From Alisma plantago-aquatica (Eukaryota > Streptophyta > Magnoliopsida > Alismatales > Alismataceae), in contig OY856409.1 in NCBI GenBank assembly GCA_963693085.1, positions 1,621,163,211 through 1,621,227,210 of the forward strand: a stretch of 64,000 bases of DNA, written 5' to 3'. This document shows, one piece after another, positions 47,701 to 58,492 of the stretch. A model generated the notes under the pieces. It did no database searches and was not told the origin of the DNA. It saw only the letters and a list, made by a program, of their open reading frames with translations. A program made the position numbers and the translations under genes. How positions within the stretch are numbered: position 1 is the first letter of the stretch; each line of letters opens with the position of its first letter.

Positions 47701-48024
47701 AATCGGTTCATCATTGACATTATCATCACTATCTATATCTTCTATGTTACAACTATTAGTATCGACAGTTTCTGATCCATAATTAAATTTCTCTCCATGC
47801 CAATACCATTCATTATAACGTTGTATGATTCCATTGCATATGACATGATTCTTAATTTCCTCACCGATATCGACTTTCAAATTATTACCACAATTTCTAC
47901 ATGGACAATATAGCCTATCTGTAGGTAGTTTCCTATGTTCCTCAACAAATCTGATAAATTCATCAAGACCTTTGGCAAACTCTGGACTGCAACGGTTCTT
48001 GATAGACATCCAACTTCGATCCAT
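44790..48024 (-). pseudogene. CACTA-2 TNP2-like transposase pseudogene
   Basis: It begins at ATG 48024 (MDRSWMSIKNRCSPEF). The N-terminal transposase-associated domain has CPCRNCGNNLK and is open to 47539. The Transposase_21 core is at 46939-47484 (GMNPYGTLSSQHSMWPV) and 46722-46960 (NDIDVYLQPLIDDL). The block with MHVEKNVCDSIIATLLNI is at 46195-46617, DUF4218-like at 45505-46170 (LEMYFPPSFFDIMVHLV), and DUF4216-like at 44899-45477 (FRCNWVDNNKGVLVDELGF). Four or five frame breaks separate otherwise long open stretches, so it is less decayed than the CACTA-1 copy. Confidence 0.93.
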
Positions 48025-48145
48025 TTTCTATATCACATTAAAATTTATTATAAAACTAAGCATTTAATATTGATACTATAAGCTATAAGTTTTTATTGAT
48101 AGGAAGTTAATTACTTTGATACTAAAGTGTACCACCTATCCCATT

Positions 48146-48417
48146 TTTGAATATTTAATCTCACTAGTAACTGTATAATGTATGTTTAGTTTTGAAGAAA
48201 ATTTCAGTAGCATTTCCCCTAAGTTCTCCAAGTACATCTATGTAAATGGCAAATAACCACCCACATATGTACCCAGATAACAAATGAGGAAATACTACTA
48301 AAATTGTATTCAAAACTAAACATACATTATATAGTTACATCCTAAGTGAGATTAAATATCCAAAAATAGTCTCAGACTGGGGACTATCCAAAATTTACTC
48401 CTATTGAGTAAATTTTG
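48146..48417. repeat. Foldback cluster upstream of the CACTA-2 transposase
   Basis: It is the mirror-image equivalent of 16618-16860. The long foldback 48146-48362 has a longer loop than in CACTA-1. A small hairpin is at 48368-48385 (AGTC/GACT core), and a hairpin at 48388-48417 has arms CAAAATTTACTC / GAGTAAATTTTG on the minus strand. Both arms carry the same changes relative to CACTA-1. Confidence 0.92.
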
Positions 48418-48866
48418 AACGGGTTTCTAAGTTGATACATGCATAAATGTATGATTGTCATATTTATATATTAAGTTAAACATCATGCATCAATGATCTC
48501 ATCCATAAATCCTAAAATGTCAATCTCAGACTACACAATGTCTACCCTCATATTTCTGGAATGTATATAATGATTACATATGTGATTGATAACAAAATGT
48601 AGATATGAAAGAATACATATTTTTATTACTGGTTGATTTACTAGTAAAAAATGGCACATTGGGAGAGTGAGAATATTATACCTCACTTGTAGGCTGAAGA
48701 AGAAATATATGCAAGTCAACAACAAGTAAATAGCACCGACAACAATACAAAAGCATGATTCAATTCTGTTATAATGCATTAATTACGGGTCAATATATAT
48801 CTATTTTAGAGGAGAAGTAAGAATTAACAAATTCAAAATTGATAAATTTTGAAATTTCTGCAACTC

Positions 48867-49350
48867 AGCCAGCACGGCCGTGCTGCTCAGCACGACTGTG
48901 CCATCACCATAGTTGTGCTGCCCCACACGGTCGTTCTACCCAACACGGTCATGCTACCTGGTTAGTTGCATGACAGTAAGAAGAAAATAGAGGAGTGAGG
49001 CGGAAGAGACAACCGTGCTACCTTAAGAAGAACCAGACGGTGGGGGAGCTTGTGCGGGAGAAGAACGGGAGAGAGAAGGTGTGTGGCCTTGCAATGCCGT
49101 AGGTGTCCTCGTCGTTCAAGGAAGAAAGCGGTGGCTGGGCGTCGTCGTCTAAAGAAATCGACGCCGGAGATGGTGGTCAATACGGAGGCATCGTCGCCGT
49201 CCAAAGAAGAAAACGGCAGCTGGGCGTCATCGTCTAAGGAAAGTGGTGCCGATTTCTCTCTCTTCAGGAACAGAGATGGTTGGGGAGGTGGCCTTTGCAT
49301 CGGCGGTGATTTGCTTCTCTTCGGGCGCAGGAGCGGGAATGGGGAGTAGC
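48867..49350. other. G+C-rich stretch and CACGGCCGTGC units of CACTA-2
   Basis: 48867-48960 has CAGCACGGCCGTGCTG and related units (CACGACTGTGCC, CACACGGTCGTTC). 48960-49350 is G+C-rich with short overlapping frames on both strands but no recognised protein. By comparison with CACTA-1 (15380-15700) it is probably the promoter or first-exon region of the transposase gene. Confidence 0.55.
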
Positions 49351-49399
49351 AGCAGCAGAAAATGGCAACCTATGCTTTCGATCGGGCTGGTATATGTAA

Positions 49400-49876
49400 G
49401 TTAAGGACCTTTAGCATCGGTTTTTGGTAAATAACCAACCCTAGAAGTCTGGTTATCAAATGGTGCCCGAATTTTACCTATAGCATAATTTTTTGTAAAT
49501 AACCGACCCTATAAGTCAGGATTCTAAGGTCGGTTATCTTAAAAAACTGACCCTAGAAGTCTGGTTATCTATAAGGATGATTTTATAGTAAAACCGACCC
49601 TGGAGGTCAGTATCTATAATGTCAGTTATCTATAAAAAGCGACCCTAGAGTTCCAAAGCGGTGCCCACATTTTTTTCCAACCCCTATAGAATCGGTTATT
49701 TAGAAAAACCAACCCTTTAGATCTAGGTGCGAAGCCAAAATCGCACAAATGTTTGCCGCGGGAAACTTGTAAGGATGATTTCTATGATAAAACCAATGCA
49801 ACAGTCTATTAGGTCAGTTATTCTAGTAAAAATGACGCTATGGGTAGTGACGTTACTGGCCAAAAATGTAGTAGTG
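49400..49876. repeat. CACTA-2 right (5') subterminal array and terminus
   Basis: Repeated AGGTCGGTT/AACCGACCCT-type pairs occur, for example AAGGTCGGTTATCTTAAA then ACTGACCCT at about 49527-49555. The terminus is AATGTAGTAGTG ending at 49876. Confidence 0.87.
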
Positions 49877-49879
49877 GGT

Positions 49880-50746
49880 CTACCGCAACAAGCTTGATGG
49901 AAGTGGCAAAGTGCAAACTAAAGATGGGAACTTCATCCACCAAGGCAAGTACGCAAATGAGCTACTTAAGCGCTTTGGGATGGAGAACACCAAGCCGATG
50001 GACACACCCATGTCAAACACCACCAAACTTGACAAAGATGAAGAAGGTGAAAAGGTAGATGAGAAGCTCTATAGAGGTATGATTGGAAGTTTACTTCACT
50101 TAACTGCCTCTAGACCTGATATAATGTTTAGTGTTGGCTTGTGTGCTCACCTTCAATCAAATTCTAAGAAATCACATCTTACAACTATTAATAGGATTTT
50201 AATGTACTTAGCCAAAACCCAAAATTTTGGACTATGGTATCCCAAGTCAAGAGAGTTTACTCTTACGGCTTATAGTGATCCAAATAACGTGGGGTGCTTG
50301 ATTTATAGAAAGTGCACAAGTGGCACTTCCTTTCTCCTAGGACCATGCTTGGTGTCTCGGTTCTCCAAGAAACAGAGCACATTGGAATTATCAACCACCG
50401 AGGTTGAATACATTGTAGTCGAGAGTTGTTGTGCCCATGTCCTATGGATGAAGCAAATGCTCCAAGACTTTAACATTCATTTCATACTTCTCCTATCTAT
50501 TGTGATAATACTAGTGCAATTAACTTGTCATACAATCCTATCTTGCATAGTAGAGCTAATCATGTAGAGGTTCACCATCATTTTCTGCATGATCACATTG
50601 CCAAAAAGGATATTTATATCACACATGTGGACACAAAAAATCATTTGACAGACATTTTCACTAAACCTCTAGTTAGAGAGAAATTTAACTTTATTAGATC
50701 TAAACTACTCATAACTACTTTGAATGAATCTAATACACCTTCTAGC
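49880..50746 (+). pseudogene. Sirevirus pol, reverse transcriptase remnant and RNase H
   Basis: It resumes the frame cut at 25277 with YRNKLDGSGKV and jumps directly, near 49908-49918, to QTKDGNFIHQGKYANELLKR. In copia these two motifs are separated by the polymerase palm, so the catalytic centre is deleted. The thumb/connection region follows (MIGSLLHLTASRPDI), then RNase H at about 50260-50450 (AYSDPNNVGC, ELSTTEVEYI) and the tail to 50746 (KNHLTDIFTKPL). A frameshift lies near 50470. The product could not polymerise DNA. Confidence 0.87.
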
Positions 50747-51305
50747 TAGTTTTCATCTATCCTATATGCTTTGCTATGTTTTGATCAACATTGCTTGCTA
50801 ATATGCTAAAAATTAGTTTTCATGTTCTTTTTGCCTTTTTTCTCTTATTTTTAAGTACTTTTCGCAAACACTTGTTTTATCACAAAATAGTACCCAATGA
50901 TGAGTGATATGTGCCTAAGTTTGTTAAAAATACAAAATGGATTTGAAAATTAAATTTAATTGGAACTTTAATGGCTAGAAACTAGAATGTCTAAGGTTGG
51001 TTCAGTTGGACCATCGGTCGAGTTGCCAATCGACCGATCGGTGGCCGAGAGCTTTTCACCAAGAGCCTATCGGTCAAGTATCTGAGTCACAGAACTCAAT
51101 TGATGGTCAGGCTGGAGCAAACATAAGTTAGGTTCGACTGAGTTTTCTCCCTCTCTCAACCCTAGCCTTGACCTTCCTCTCCCTAGCCCTAGTTCGACCT
51201 AGATCGACCTTCCTTGACCTCTTTACTATCAACCCTAGGTGTGTGGACAGGTTGAGGTGGTGTTTCTCTAGGTTTTTCTCTCTCCATCCTCCCTATTTTG
51301 TCTTC

Positions 51306-52950
51306 ATGGCATCCAACTAGAGAAAGAGGGTGGCCCCAACTAGAGCACCATCTTCATCTTCCAACTTGTGTCTCATACCCTTTGACGATACCTTGTCTGT
51401 CTCCAATGAGGTTGGTAATAGGTACAAGGAGCTCCTTCCTAGGAATCCTTTTCCATTTGTTCCCTTCTTGAGCCTAACTTAATAAGAGAAAGGGTCATTG
51501 ATCAAGTAGCTGAGTTGCTATGCAATCACCATCTCTCTACCTTGTGTGTCGAACACTTGTGCTACAACAATTCCATAACTTGCACAAAAGCGGTTCATAA
51601 ATTATATGCTAACTTGCAATGGAATTATGATACACTCATACCACCACTCAATATTGAAGTATTCCTCACTTCCATGATCACCGGGAAGAAATTCCAAGTC
51701 TTTGAGGATACCCTGAACATCTTCTTCTTGGGTACTGAGGTGACTGACACTTGGAGGAAGGACTCCCCCGAGTATTTTGACTTAGTTGAATCTGAGTCCT
51801 TCTACAAGCAATATGATCTCACTCTCCCTAACATTCATAAATACTTAAAGAAGCCTCAATTCCCCTATAGGTAGAAGTGTACCCTTCCATCCTCCACCTT
51901 AGACCTCAAGAACCACATACTTTTCCTAGTTGTTAACTGTAATATTCATCCCAAGAAAAATTAGATTGAAATTACAGAATACACTACAATAATTATGTAC
52001 TATCTCTTAAAGAAGATCAGAGTCAAAAGGTCTCATTATGTACTTCACCACATGACCTATTTTGACTCTGGTAAGAACACCCGTGGCACTCACCCTCCCT
52101 ACCCAGCTCTGATCTATGATCATTTTCAACTTGCCACTGACAAATCTCTTTTCCATGTCCTTCACTACAAACTGGACCGGAAAGGAGTTTGCATCAGTGA
52201 GACCACACTTCAGAAGTCTATGCCTATCCCTTCCTCTACCACACCTGGAGCCTCTACCTCTACCTCCACCTATGCACCTCTACCAGCTCAACCTTCCCGA
52301 TCTACCTGTGCCTCGTTCCATGTATCCAATGAAACCCTTATGGGATATATGTTGCATCAACAGGCATACAACCTTCACATTCATGATCACATGTATCAAA
52401 ATCTCTATGCCATCATGTTAACATGAACTTATCATGTACGCACCCTTATCCTTCCTACCAGCCCTACCTAGGAGGAGACTATTCATCCTATGCATATGAT
52501 CAATTTTACCCAACCCCTCCACATGCTGCTTCTGCTGCTACACCCTCCACTGTTGGTGGACCTACCCCTGGAGTGTTACCTCTACCTGCTAGCCCCTTGG
52601 CCACCTTGCTTGCTAGTCTTGGCACTTCTTCTCCCTCCTTCCCACAGGCCAATGAGCTTCATTCTCTTAGCATGTCTTGGGCTGAGCAGAATGCCCATTG
52701 GCTCGGCTGTGGTTTTGGTTCCCTTACTGACGAGGAGATGCCAAACCAGGATGATGAGGAAGCTGCTACTGCTGATGAGGAAGCTTTTGAGGATGATGGT
52801 GCTTTTGATGGCTTTGTTGATGCCTCTGGTGATGAAGGTGATGTTACTGTCTCTGCTACACCTTCAGACGGAGATGATGACTACGATCCAGAAGCTTTTG
52901 ATGCTGATGACAATGTTGTTGATGTGGACATATATGACCTAGATGTTTAG
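51306..52950 (+). pseudogene. Sirevirus envelope-like region
   Basis: Downstream of pol, Sireviruses carry an extra gene often called envelope-like, of unproven function. The frame starts at ATG 51306 with an early TAG, and is open at 51485-51871 (FLTSMITGKKFQVFEDTLNI). After a break it is open again at 51995-52423, and after a shift at 52423-52947. The last part is rich in Pro/Ser/Thr, then strongly acidic, ending DDNVVDVDIYDLDV. Its place between RNase H and the double purine tract supports the call. I see no convincing signal peptide. Confidence 0.75.
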
Positions 52951-53310
52951 GTTTTCTAGTTTTTAGTCTAGATGTTGATCATATATATCTTTCTAGGATA
53001 TTTTATACTACAAATATCTGGGCACATTGTACTATTTTATCATCATATTTTCATCATTTTGGCTTTTAGTTGGTTTTGAGGACATGCTCTCTATGTTGTA
53101 ATCCTAATCCTATGTACACTTACTCTTTGATTTACTATATCTCATGATTTTGTGCCATGTTTACCATATTTTGATTATGACTTAGATTGTTTGTTTCTCT
53201 CATCTTTGTTTGGTGTATGCTTTGTGATTGCATGTTGTGGATGTATGTCTAGTTGTGCTTGGAGAAGACCTATTTCTGTGTACTTCTACCCCTTCCTTTT
53301 TGATAATGTC

Positions 53311-53324
53311 AAAAGGGGGAGAGA
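53311..53324 (+). other. First Sirevirus purine tract
   Basis: AAAAGGGGGAGAGA follows GTC, about 300 bases before the LTR. Multiple such tracts before the 3' LTR are characteristic of Sireviruses. Confidence 0.75.
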
Positions 53325-53600
53325 AGTTAAATGTTTACAAGCTCAACCATATTGCTTTTATTGTCTATGTAATCCTTTTCTTGTTCTTTATATGCTTTAT
53401 CATGTGACTTGCTAAAGGACCATATAGTATATATGTCATATTGCTTTGTGTAGATAGACTAACTATGCGGGTAAGAGTAAGCATAGATTGAGGGGAGCAA
53501 TTCACATTGTTCAAATCATGAACCCCCTTGCAATTCACAAGGCAAAGGTATAACTTTACATATCCTTTTCAATATGATTGAGGAATGGTTTGTCATTGTC

Positions 53601-53614
53601 AAAAAGGGGGAGAA
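53601..53614 (+). other. Sirevirus polypurine tract adjoining the 3' LTR
   Basis: AAAAAGGGGGAGAA lies directly before the LTR start TGTTGA at 53615. Confidence 0.88.
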
Positions 53615-55085
53615 TGTTGACTTGAGATTTAAACATTGCCCATATTTTGATAATGACTTAACCGTTCCAATCCTATGTATCTAATATGTTTGTTCAAGAT
53701 TAAGTTCAGGATTTAGGTACATGAAAAGGATCAAATTACACAAGCCTTAGCTTGTCCAAGTTCAAGTCAAAAGTAATGCAAGTGTGTATTTTGGGAAATC
53801 ACTCCAAATGACCTTAGATGATTTTTGTAATCACCTGTATTGATGATATGACTTGTAACTAAGATTGTAAAAGACCAAGGACACTTAATTCCAATGTTTG
53901 ATCACTCAAATGTCAACTAACAAAATTTGTCACATGCTGTTTATCGATCGAATTGGAAACTCGACTGATCCAGTGATGGATTTTCTAGAGAGACCAATCG
54001 GTCGAGTTGCACACTCACATAACTCGACCGATCGATCAACTAAGAAAAACTAATTTTGACTCATCGATCAAGTTTTCTAGAACAAACTCGACCGATAGCT
54101 TGAAAATTGGCTTTGTCACTTAGTGGATCGGTCGAGTTATCTTTATTGAAACTCGACCAAATGTATCGTACAGAAAATGCAGAAAAAGTGATTATAACCA
54201 TTGGTGAGTTTTTTTGAGCGAGAATAGATCCGTTGTAACTTGGAAAATGGCTATATTTTGCCCTTAAGTGATCCCACTCTCAAGGGAACACCCCCAACTA
54301 TAAATAGGACCCCTTGGAGTTCATTCAAAGTTTGCTCATTCATGCTATTCTAAGTCCTTGCTATAGTTGAGTGTGTTGCAACTCCTTGAGCCCCTTTCTC
54401 TCTCTCATTTACATAGCATTTTGTGATTATGAGTGAGTTAGGCTAGTTGTAAGAGAGCTACCTTCATGTTCTTTAAAAGCTCTCATTCCATCCCATCTTC
54501 CCTACCCCCTTTCTCAAAAAGAAAAAGGTTGAAGCAAGCTACTCTGAGTGAAGGTGAAGCTGTTGCTGTTCTTCTTCAAGGTTGAAGAAGAGGTGAAGAT
54601 CTTCTTCAAGTGAAGGAGAAGGGCAAGGCCAAGATTCAAGAAGACTGGGAAAATTCCTTAAAGGCCAAAAACTTGATGCAAGTGTGGTAAAGTCCTTGTT
54701 GAATGCTGAAGACATCTTGATCAAGTGGGTAAGTCCTTGTGTAGGTGGAATAATCTTGTCTTGAATAGGTAAGTCCTTGGATGTATGGTGGTCTCCTTAT
54801 ATCTCTTATGAATGAATATATGTATACATGGATTGCAAAGTCCTAGAGGTTGACCTCTCTAGGAAGTGGATTGACTCTCTCCTAGTTTGGAGAGTGGAAC
54901 CACTCTAAACCACCTTATCCAAGTGCATTTTTCAATTTCTCTCATCCTTTCTATGCTTGTTTAGTTAGGACTTCAAATTTCTCTTAAGTTATTGGTTTTG
55001 TTTGATATAATTTGAAGGTCTAACTTATCTTGTGATAATTTTGAAGCTCTATTCACCTCCCCCCTCTAGAGCCCTAGATCCAATA
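53615..55085 (+). repeat. Sirevirus 3' LTR
   Basis: It pairs with 9994-11462. The hairpin motif cluster is at 53942-54160 and TATAAATA at 54299-54306. It ends GATCCAATA (CAACA in the 5' copy), then the GACCA target duplication. Confidence 0.92.
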
Positions 55086-55090
55086 GACCA

Positions 55091-57053
55091 CATTGGGCTT
55101 AACCCTAGGTTCCCAATCAACATGCTTCGACTTCCTCTCCTAGACACCGCTAGTGGGTAATCTGTTTCCTCCATTGCGGCGTAGACCTTTTTAGGAAATT
55201 CATGGTATTCAAGGCATCAATCTATCTAATGATTCTTTAGTTTCATCTTTCAATGGGCTATTAAATTTTGCTTAACTGTAGCCTATAATTTTATCATGCC
55301 AAGGATGCTATCAAATATTATACTAAATAGATATATGTAGTTATGATGATTTGAAAAGGACATGTAACTAAACTACTAACTTTGAATATTGCATTCCACT
55401 TTAACTAAATAATTTAAGTTTTAACAAAATATTTTGTATATAAACAATGTCGTCAATCTTTCATGCTAAATGTGACTCATTTTGATCTAACTGATCCGTA
55501 CTGAACTAAATTGCTGATTTTTGATATTGTAGTTCACATATTCTCTGTGCTTTATCTCACTTATACTTAATACTTGATCCATTTTTCAATATACTAGCAC
55601 GATCAATGCTATACAAATACCATATATCTTTCATACTAAATGTTAGTTATTCTGTTCTAGGTTATATGTAACTGTCAGATGATATTGAGAACTGTATATA
55701 ACTCAAGCTGGATAATTCAAGCATCGAATAAATGATTCTAGAGGAAATTGTACATTCTATCAACTCATAAACTAAAAGAAAATCAAGCTATACAATATCA
55801 CCTCATAGCATGCATTTGATTACTAAGGATTTAGGGAAAACTTGGATACACTGATGCCTCAAATTTCTCTTTATTTAGAACTCATACAAGATATATACAT
55901 GCATCATATATGAAGATATAGAACTAAAACATTCAACTCTAATATATTTTCTAGCTATTTCAATTACTCGTACCATAGAAATTCGAACTACAATTTACTG
56001 AGCTAAGAATAATAAAATAGTAGACAAAACAATACGTGTTCATCACATTTTTGCTTATACTATGTGAAAATCATGGATAAAATATGAATTTCCACTTACC
56101 TTATGATTGATTCAAACTACTGATCTCGAGTTTAAGCTATATAGACTAAGACTCCACTCTACTGGGCTTCGATTCAAGATCTAAACGTCAAAGAATAACT
56201 CTGAATAGCTTGACGTCTGGTCATCAGACTCTAACAACACCTGGTGGAGGTAGGAGATGAAGGAATAAATTCATAGAAAATATTTGGTTGATGAATCATG
56301 GAGTTTTGTGCAAGGAAACATGTAGCAAAGAAGGATCAATGATCAAAATTTATTTTCTAAGTCAAATCTAGAACAAAACCTTCAATTTCTACCGATCTTC
56401 GTGTTTTTCCCAAAAAATCATCCTCAAAGCCTTCTTATGGTTCATCTTTTCATGGTTTAAGATTTTGATTATGTAGAAGATTGAAATACAACCCCAGTAG
56501 AATAAATGTCATTGAATTCCGATAAATATAATGAACAATATGACCATTTCTATAATTGGTTGCTTTGGGTGGCTGCACAGGTCAACCATCGATCAAACTT
56601 TTGATAACCATCTGAAGCCCGTCATTGGAAGTCTGCCTTCAGGAGACCACCTTCGGAAGGACCATACGATTGTCAACCTATGATAATTCTGGTTGAATAC
56701 TAAAAGTGTCATAACTTTCTAATTTTAACTCACATTGATTCATTCTTTTTACATTGGATTCATAATTGAACTATCAATAATTCTAAAGAAAATATTGATT
56801 AACTTATCAGTGAATAATTTATTAGTTAATAATTTTCTCAATTATCTATAATGTTCTCCCACATGCATGTGTGAGCTATTACTATATCAACTAGAGTCAA
56901 ACTTTGATCTATTCTTCACACAAATTCTCCTTAACTTATCAAAGAAAAAAACACAATCTAAGCCAAAATAAAATCAACTTTATATCACAAAGTATTAATA
57001 ATGGTAAATAAAAGTATAATTAATACCAAAATTATCTCGGGTTCTCAAATTAC
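55091..57053 (-). repeat. Probable continuation of the minus-strand LTR split by the Sirevirus
   Basis: It directly follows the Sirevirus target duplication, so it was once continuous with 9993. On the minus strand a TGAGAACCCGAG start lies near 57053, a form seen at the start of plant gypsy LTRs, and no coding signal lies between. The join would make an LTR of about 3 kb, long but possible. The call depends on position more than on sequence. Confidence 0.4.
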
Positions 57054-57099
57054 CAATAAAATAAGGTATAGATTGTAACATCCAGTTAGTTTGAGTACT

Positions 57100-57790
57100 T
57101 GCTTATATATCTTGGGAGTCAACCAATAATTAATTAGGTTATTTTCTTTTAGCGGGATTTATGTAAATTATTGCCTGTACAGTAATTTTCATAATCACAT
57201 GTGCAAATTAGAGGGAGTCAGTCGGTAGTCAATTGCTTTGTTTTCTTTTTACAGGTTGTATGTAAACTATTAGTTACATGTAAATTATTGTGAATAATTA
57301 TATATCTCTGTCAACAAATACATGTTTAAAACAATAATATGTTATCTTTAACAATGTCACATTTCAAGATTGAGGGAGTCCGATGAAATTAATCTAGTTG
57401 TTTTATTTTAACGTGTTGCATGCAATTCTTAGGAGTGCTAATAAATAGTTGAAAGGAGCAGAAGTAACTTTGATAATTATATATACATGTTGAAGTAGTA
57501 ATGGAATTGTTCTCTTCCAGTGGGTTGTAAATCAAAATTTTGAGTACTAATTACATATTAGCAGTCAACAGGAGCTTGTCTAAAAAAGAGAACACAAAGA
57601 ATTTTTGTAATACCATGCTACCTATTCGAGGGTGTCAAATGTAATTAATGAAGTTATTCTCTTTCAACGTGTTGTATGCAAATTATTGTGAGTGAGTAGA
57701 AGTAATTTAGATAATCACACATGTATGTTGGAGGGAATAGGCAGTGAATCGAGTTGTTTTTCTTTACGTATGATGTATAATATTATAGCG
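57100..57790 (+). repeat. Degenerate tandem repeat with TTTTCTTTTAACGTGTTGTA core
   Basis: The core, followed by TGTAAATTATTG, recurs in diverged form near 57141, 57241, 57400, 57509, 57656 and 57756. Between cores are shared phrases such as GAGGGAGTC and ATAATTATATATACATGT. Unit length varies from about 100 to 160 bases. Confidence 0.6.
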
Positions 57791-57950
57791 TAATAAGTCG
57801 ACTAAAATCACGTGTTTAGCATGTGCACGCTGCTGGTATACATGAGATAGAAGGGAGCGATACCGTTATCGTAGGGGCTGTGAGGCCCAGTAGCCGGTAG
57901 TCTGGGCTTGGGAGCATAAGGAGTGAACGCGCAGGCGCAGGTCCACGGGC

Positions 57951-58295
57951 TTGCATTGCGCAGATACGCAACTTGGGTTGATAGTGGGTGAAGTGGTCTC
58001 GCATGAAGAGCTGATTGCTGCAGGAAAGAAAATATTCGAGATTGATTGCTACGTGGGCGGTAATTGGGGTAATTGCTGCAGGACGGAATTGATTGGGGAG
58101 GATCTTGCTGACTGGTCAATTGTTGTGAAGAGAGGAGAAAGTAGGTTTATTTCCGAGCCTAATTCAAGCAGACGCTTCCACCCTTTCAAGCTGGCTAACA
58201 GTAGTGAGATACGTACTCATGGGAGTTTGGATACACTCTTTCGAAACTTTGTTAGTGGTGTATGTATTTGTGAGTGGTTGGTTTTTTTTTTTCCG
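57951..58295 (+). CDS. Unrecognised reading frame in a G+C-richer island
   Basis: The frame begins MHCADTQLGLIVGEVVSHEE and contains FEIDCYVGGNWGNCCRTELI. It is open up to the SINE insertion at 58296, and the remaining codons to 58391 come from the SINE. The stretch 57820-58240 is richer in G+C than the surroundings. The opposite strand is also open over 57808-58119, which weakens any strand choice. I recognise no domain. It may be an exon or gene fragment, or chance. Confidence 0.25.
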
Positions 58296-58309
58296 AAGGT
58301 TGGTATTTT
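58296..58309. other. Target-site duplication of the SINE (left copy)
   Basis: AAGGTTGGTATTTT is repeated exactly at 58479-58492. The length and the T-rich end fit LINE-type target-primed insertion. Confidence 0.9.
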
Positions 58310-58478
58310 TTTTTTTTTGGATCTGCATGGGCCGAAGCTCACCCCCTCTCCAAACAGGTGTCAGAGCCCGGATGACCCAAGAGGTTGGTAAATACAGCTG
58401 ACCCGAGCGGGGAATCGAACCAGCGACCCTTCATGAGGGGCACGCTGGCTTGACCGCCCGGGCTACGCTGGCCGGGTA
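58310..58478 (-). mobile_element. tRNA-derived SINE
   Basis: Read on the minus strand it starts ACCCGGCCAGCG, has an A box TAGCCCGGGCGG (58454-58465) and a perfect B box GGTTCGATTCC (58411-58421), spaced as in a tRNA promoter. After a body of about 160 bases it ends in a short A tract (58310-58318). A 14-base perfect duplication flanks it. RNA polymerase III would transcribe it and LINE enzymes would insert it. The perfect duplication suggests recent insertion. I cannot name the SINE family. Confidence 0.92.
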
Positions 58479-58492
58479 AAGGTTGGTATTTT

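Larger units (their letters stand above)
25278..49876 (-). mobile_element. CACTA-2: En/Spm-type transposon in the Sirevirus reverse transcriptase, itself interrupted
   Basis: Its ends are CACTAGTACAATAATGG (left) and, read inward, CACTACTACATTTTTGG (right). Genes run on the minus strand: transposase 44790-48024, second gene 42773-44611, Ulp1 domain 26000-27130. The second gene is split by a 15.5-kb LTR element (27136-42588); without it CACTA-2 is about 9.1 kb. Its layout is the same as CACTA-1, but its subterminal motif differs. Confidence 0.93.
9994..55085 (+). mobile_element. Sirevirus-type Ty1/copia retrotransposon, 45 kb including nested insertions
   Basis: Two long terminal repeats (9994-11462 and 53615-55085) bound gag, protease, integrase, reverse transcriptase, RNase H and an envelope-like region, in that order. 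Target duplication is GTCCA/GACCA. Removing the two CACTA insertions leaves about 10.4 kb, a normal Sirevirus size. Two AAAAGGGGGAGA-type purine tracts after the envelope-like region are a Sirevirus hallmark. The LTR pair shows roughly one difference per eight to ten bases in the first 280 bases aligned by eye, so the element is old. All genes are disrupted. Confidence 0.9.

Noticed and set aside
48962..49349. Overlapping frames on both strands in CACTA-2
   Set aside because: Composition-driven open frames in a G+C-rich leader; neither resembles a protein I know.
54539..54724. Open frame on the minus strand in the Sirevirus 3' LTR
   Set aside because: Purine-rich LTR sequence read backward; the homologous 5' LTR region does not keep it.
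58411..58478. tRNA gene
   Set aside because: A and B boxes are present but no cloverleaf with anticodon arm and acceptor stem can be formed convincingly; A tail and target duplications show a SINE.
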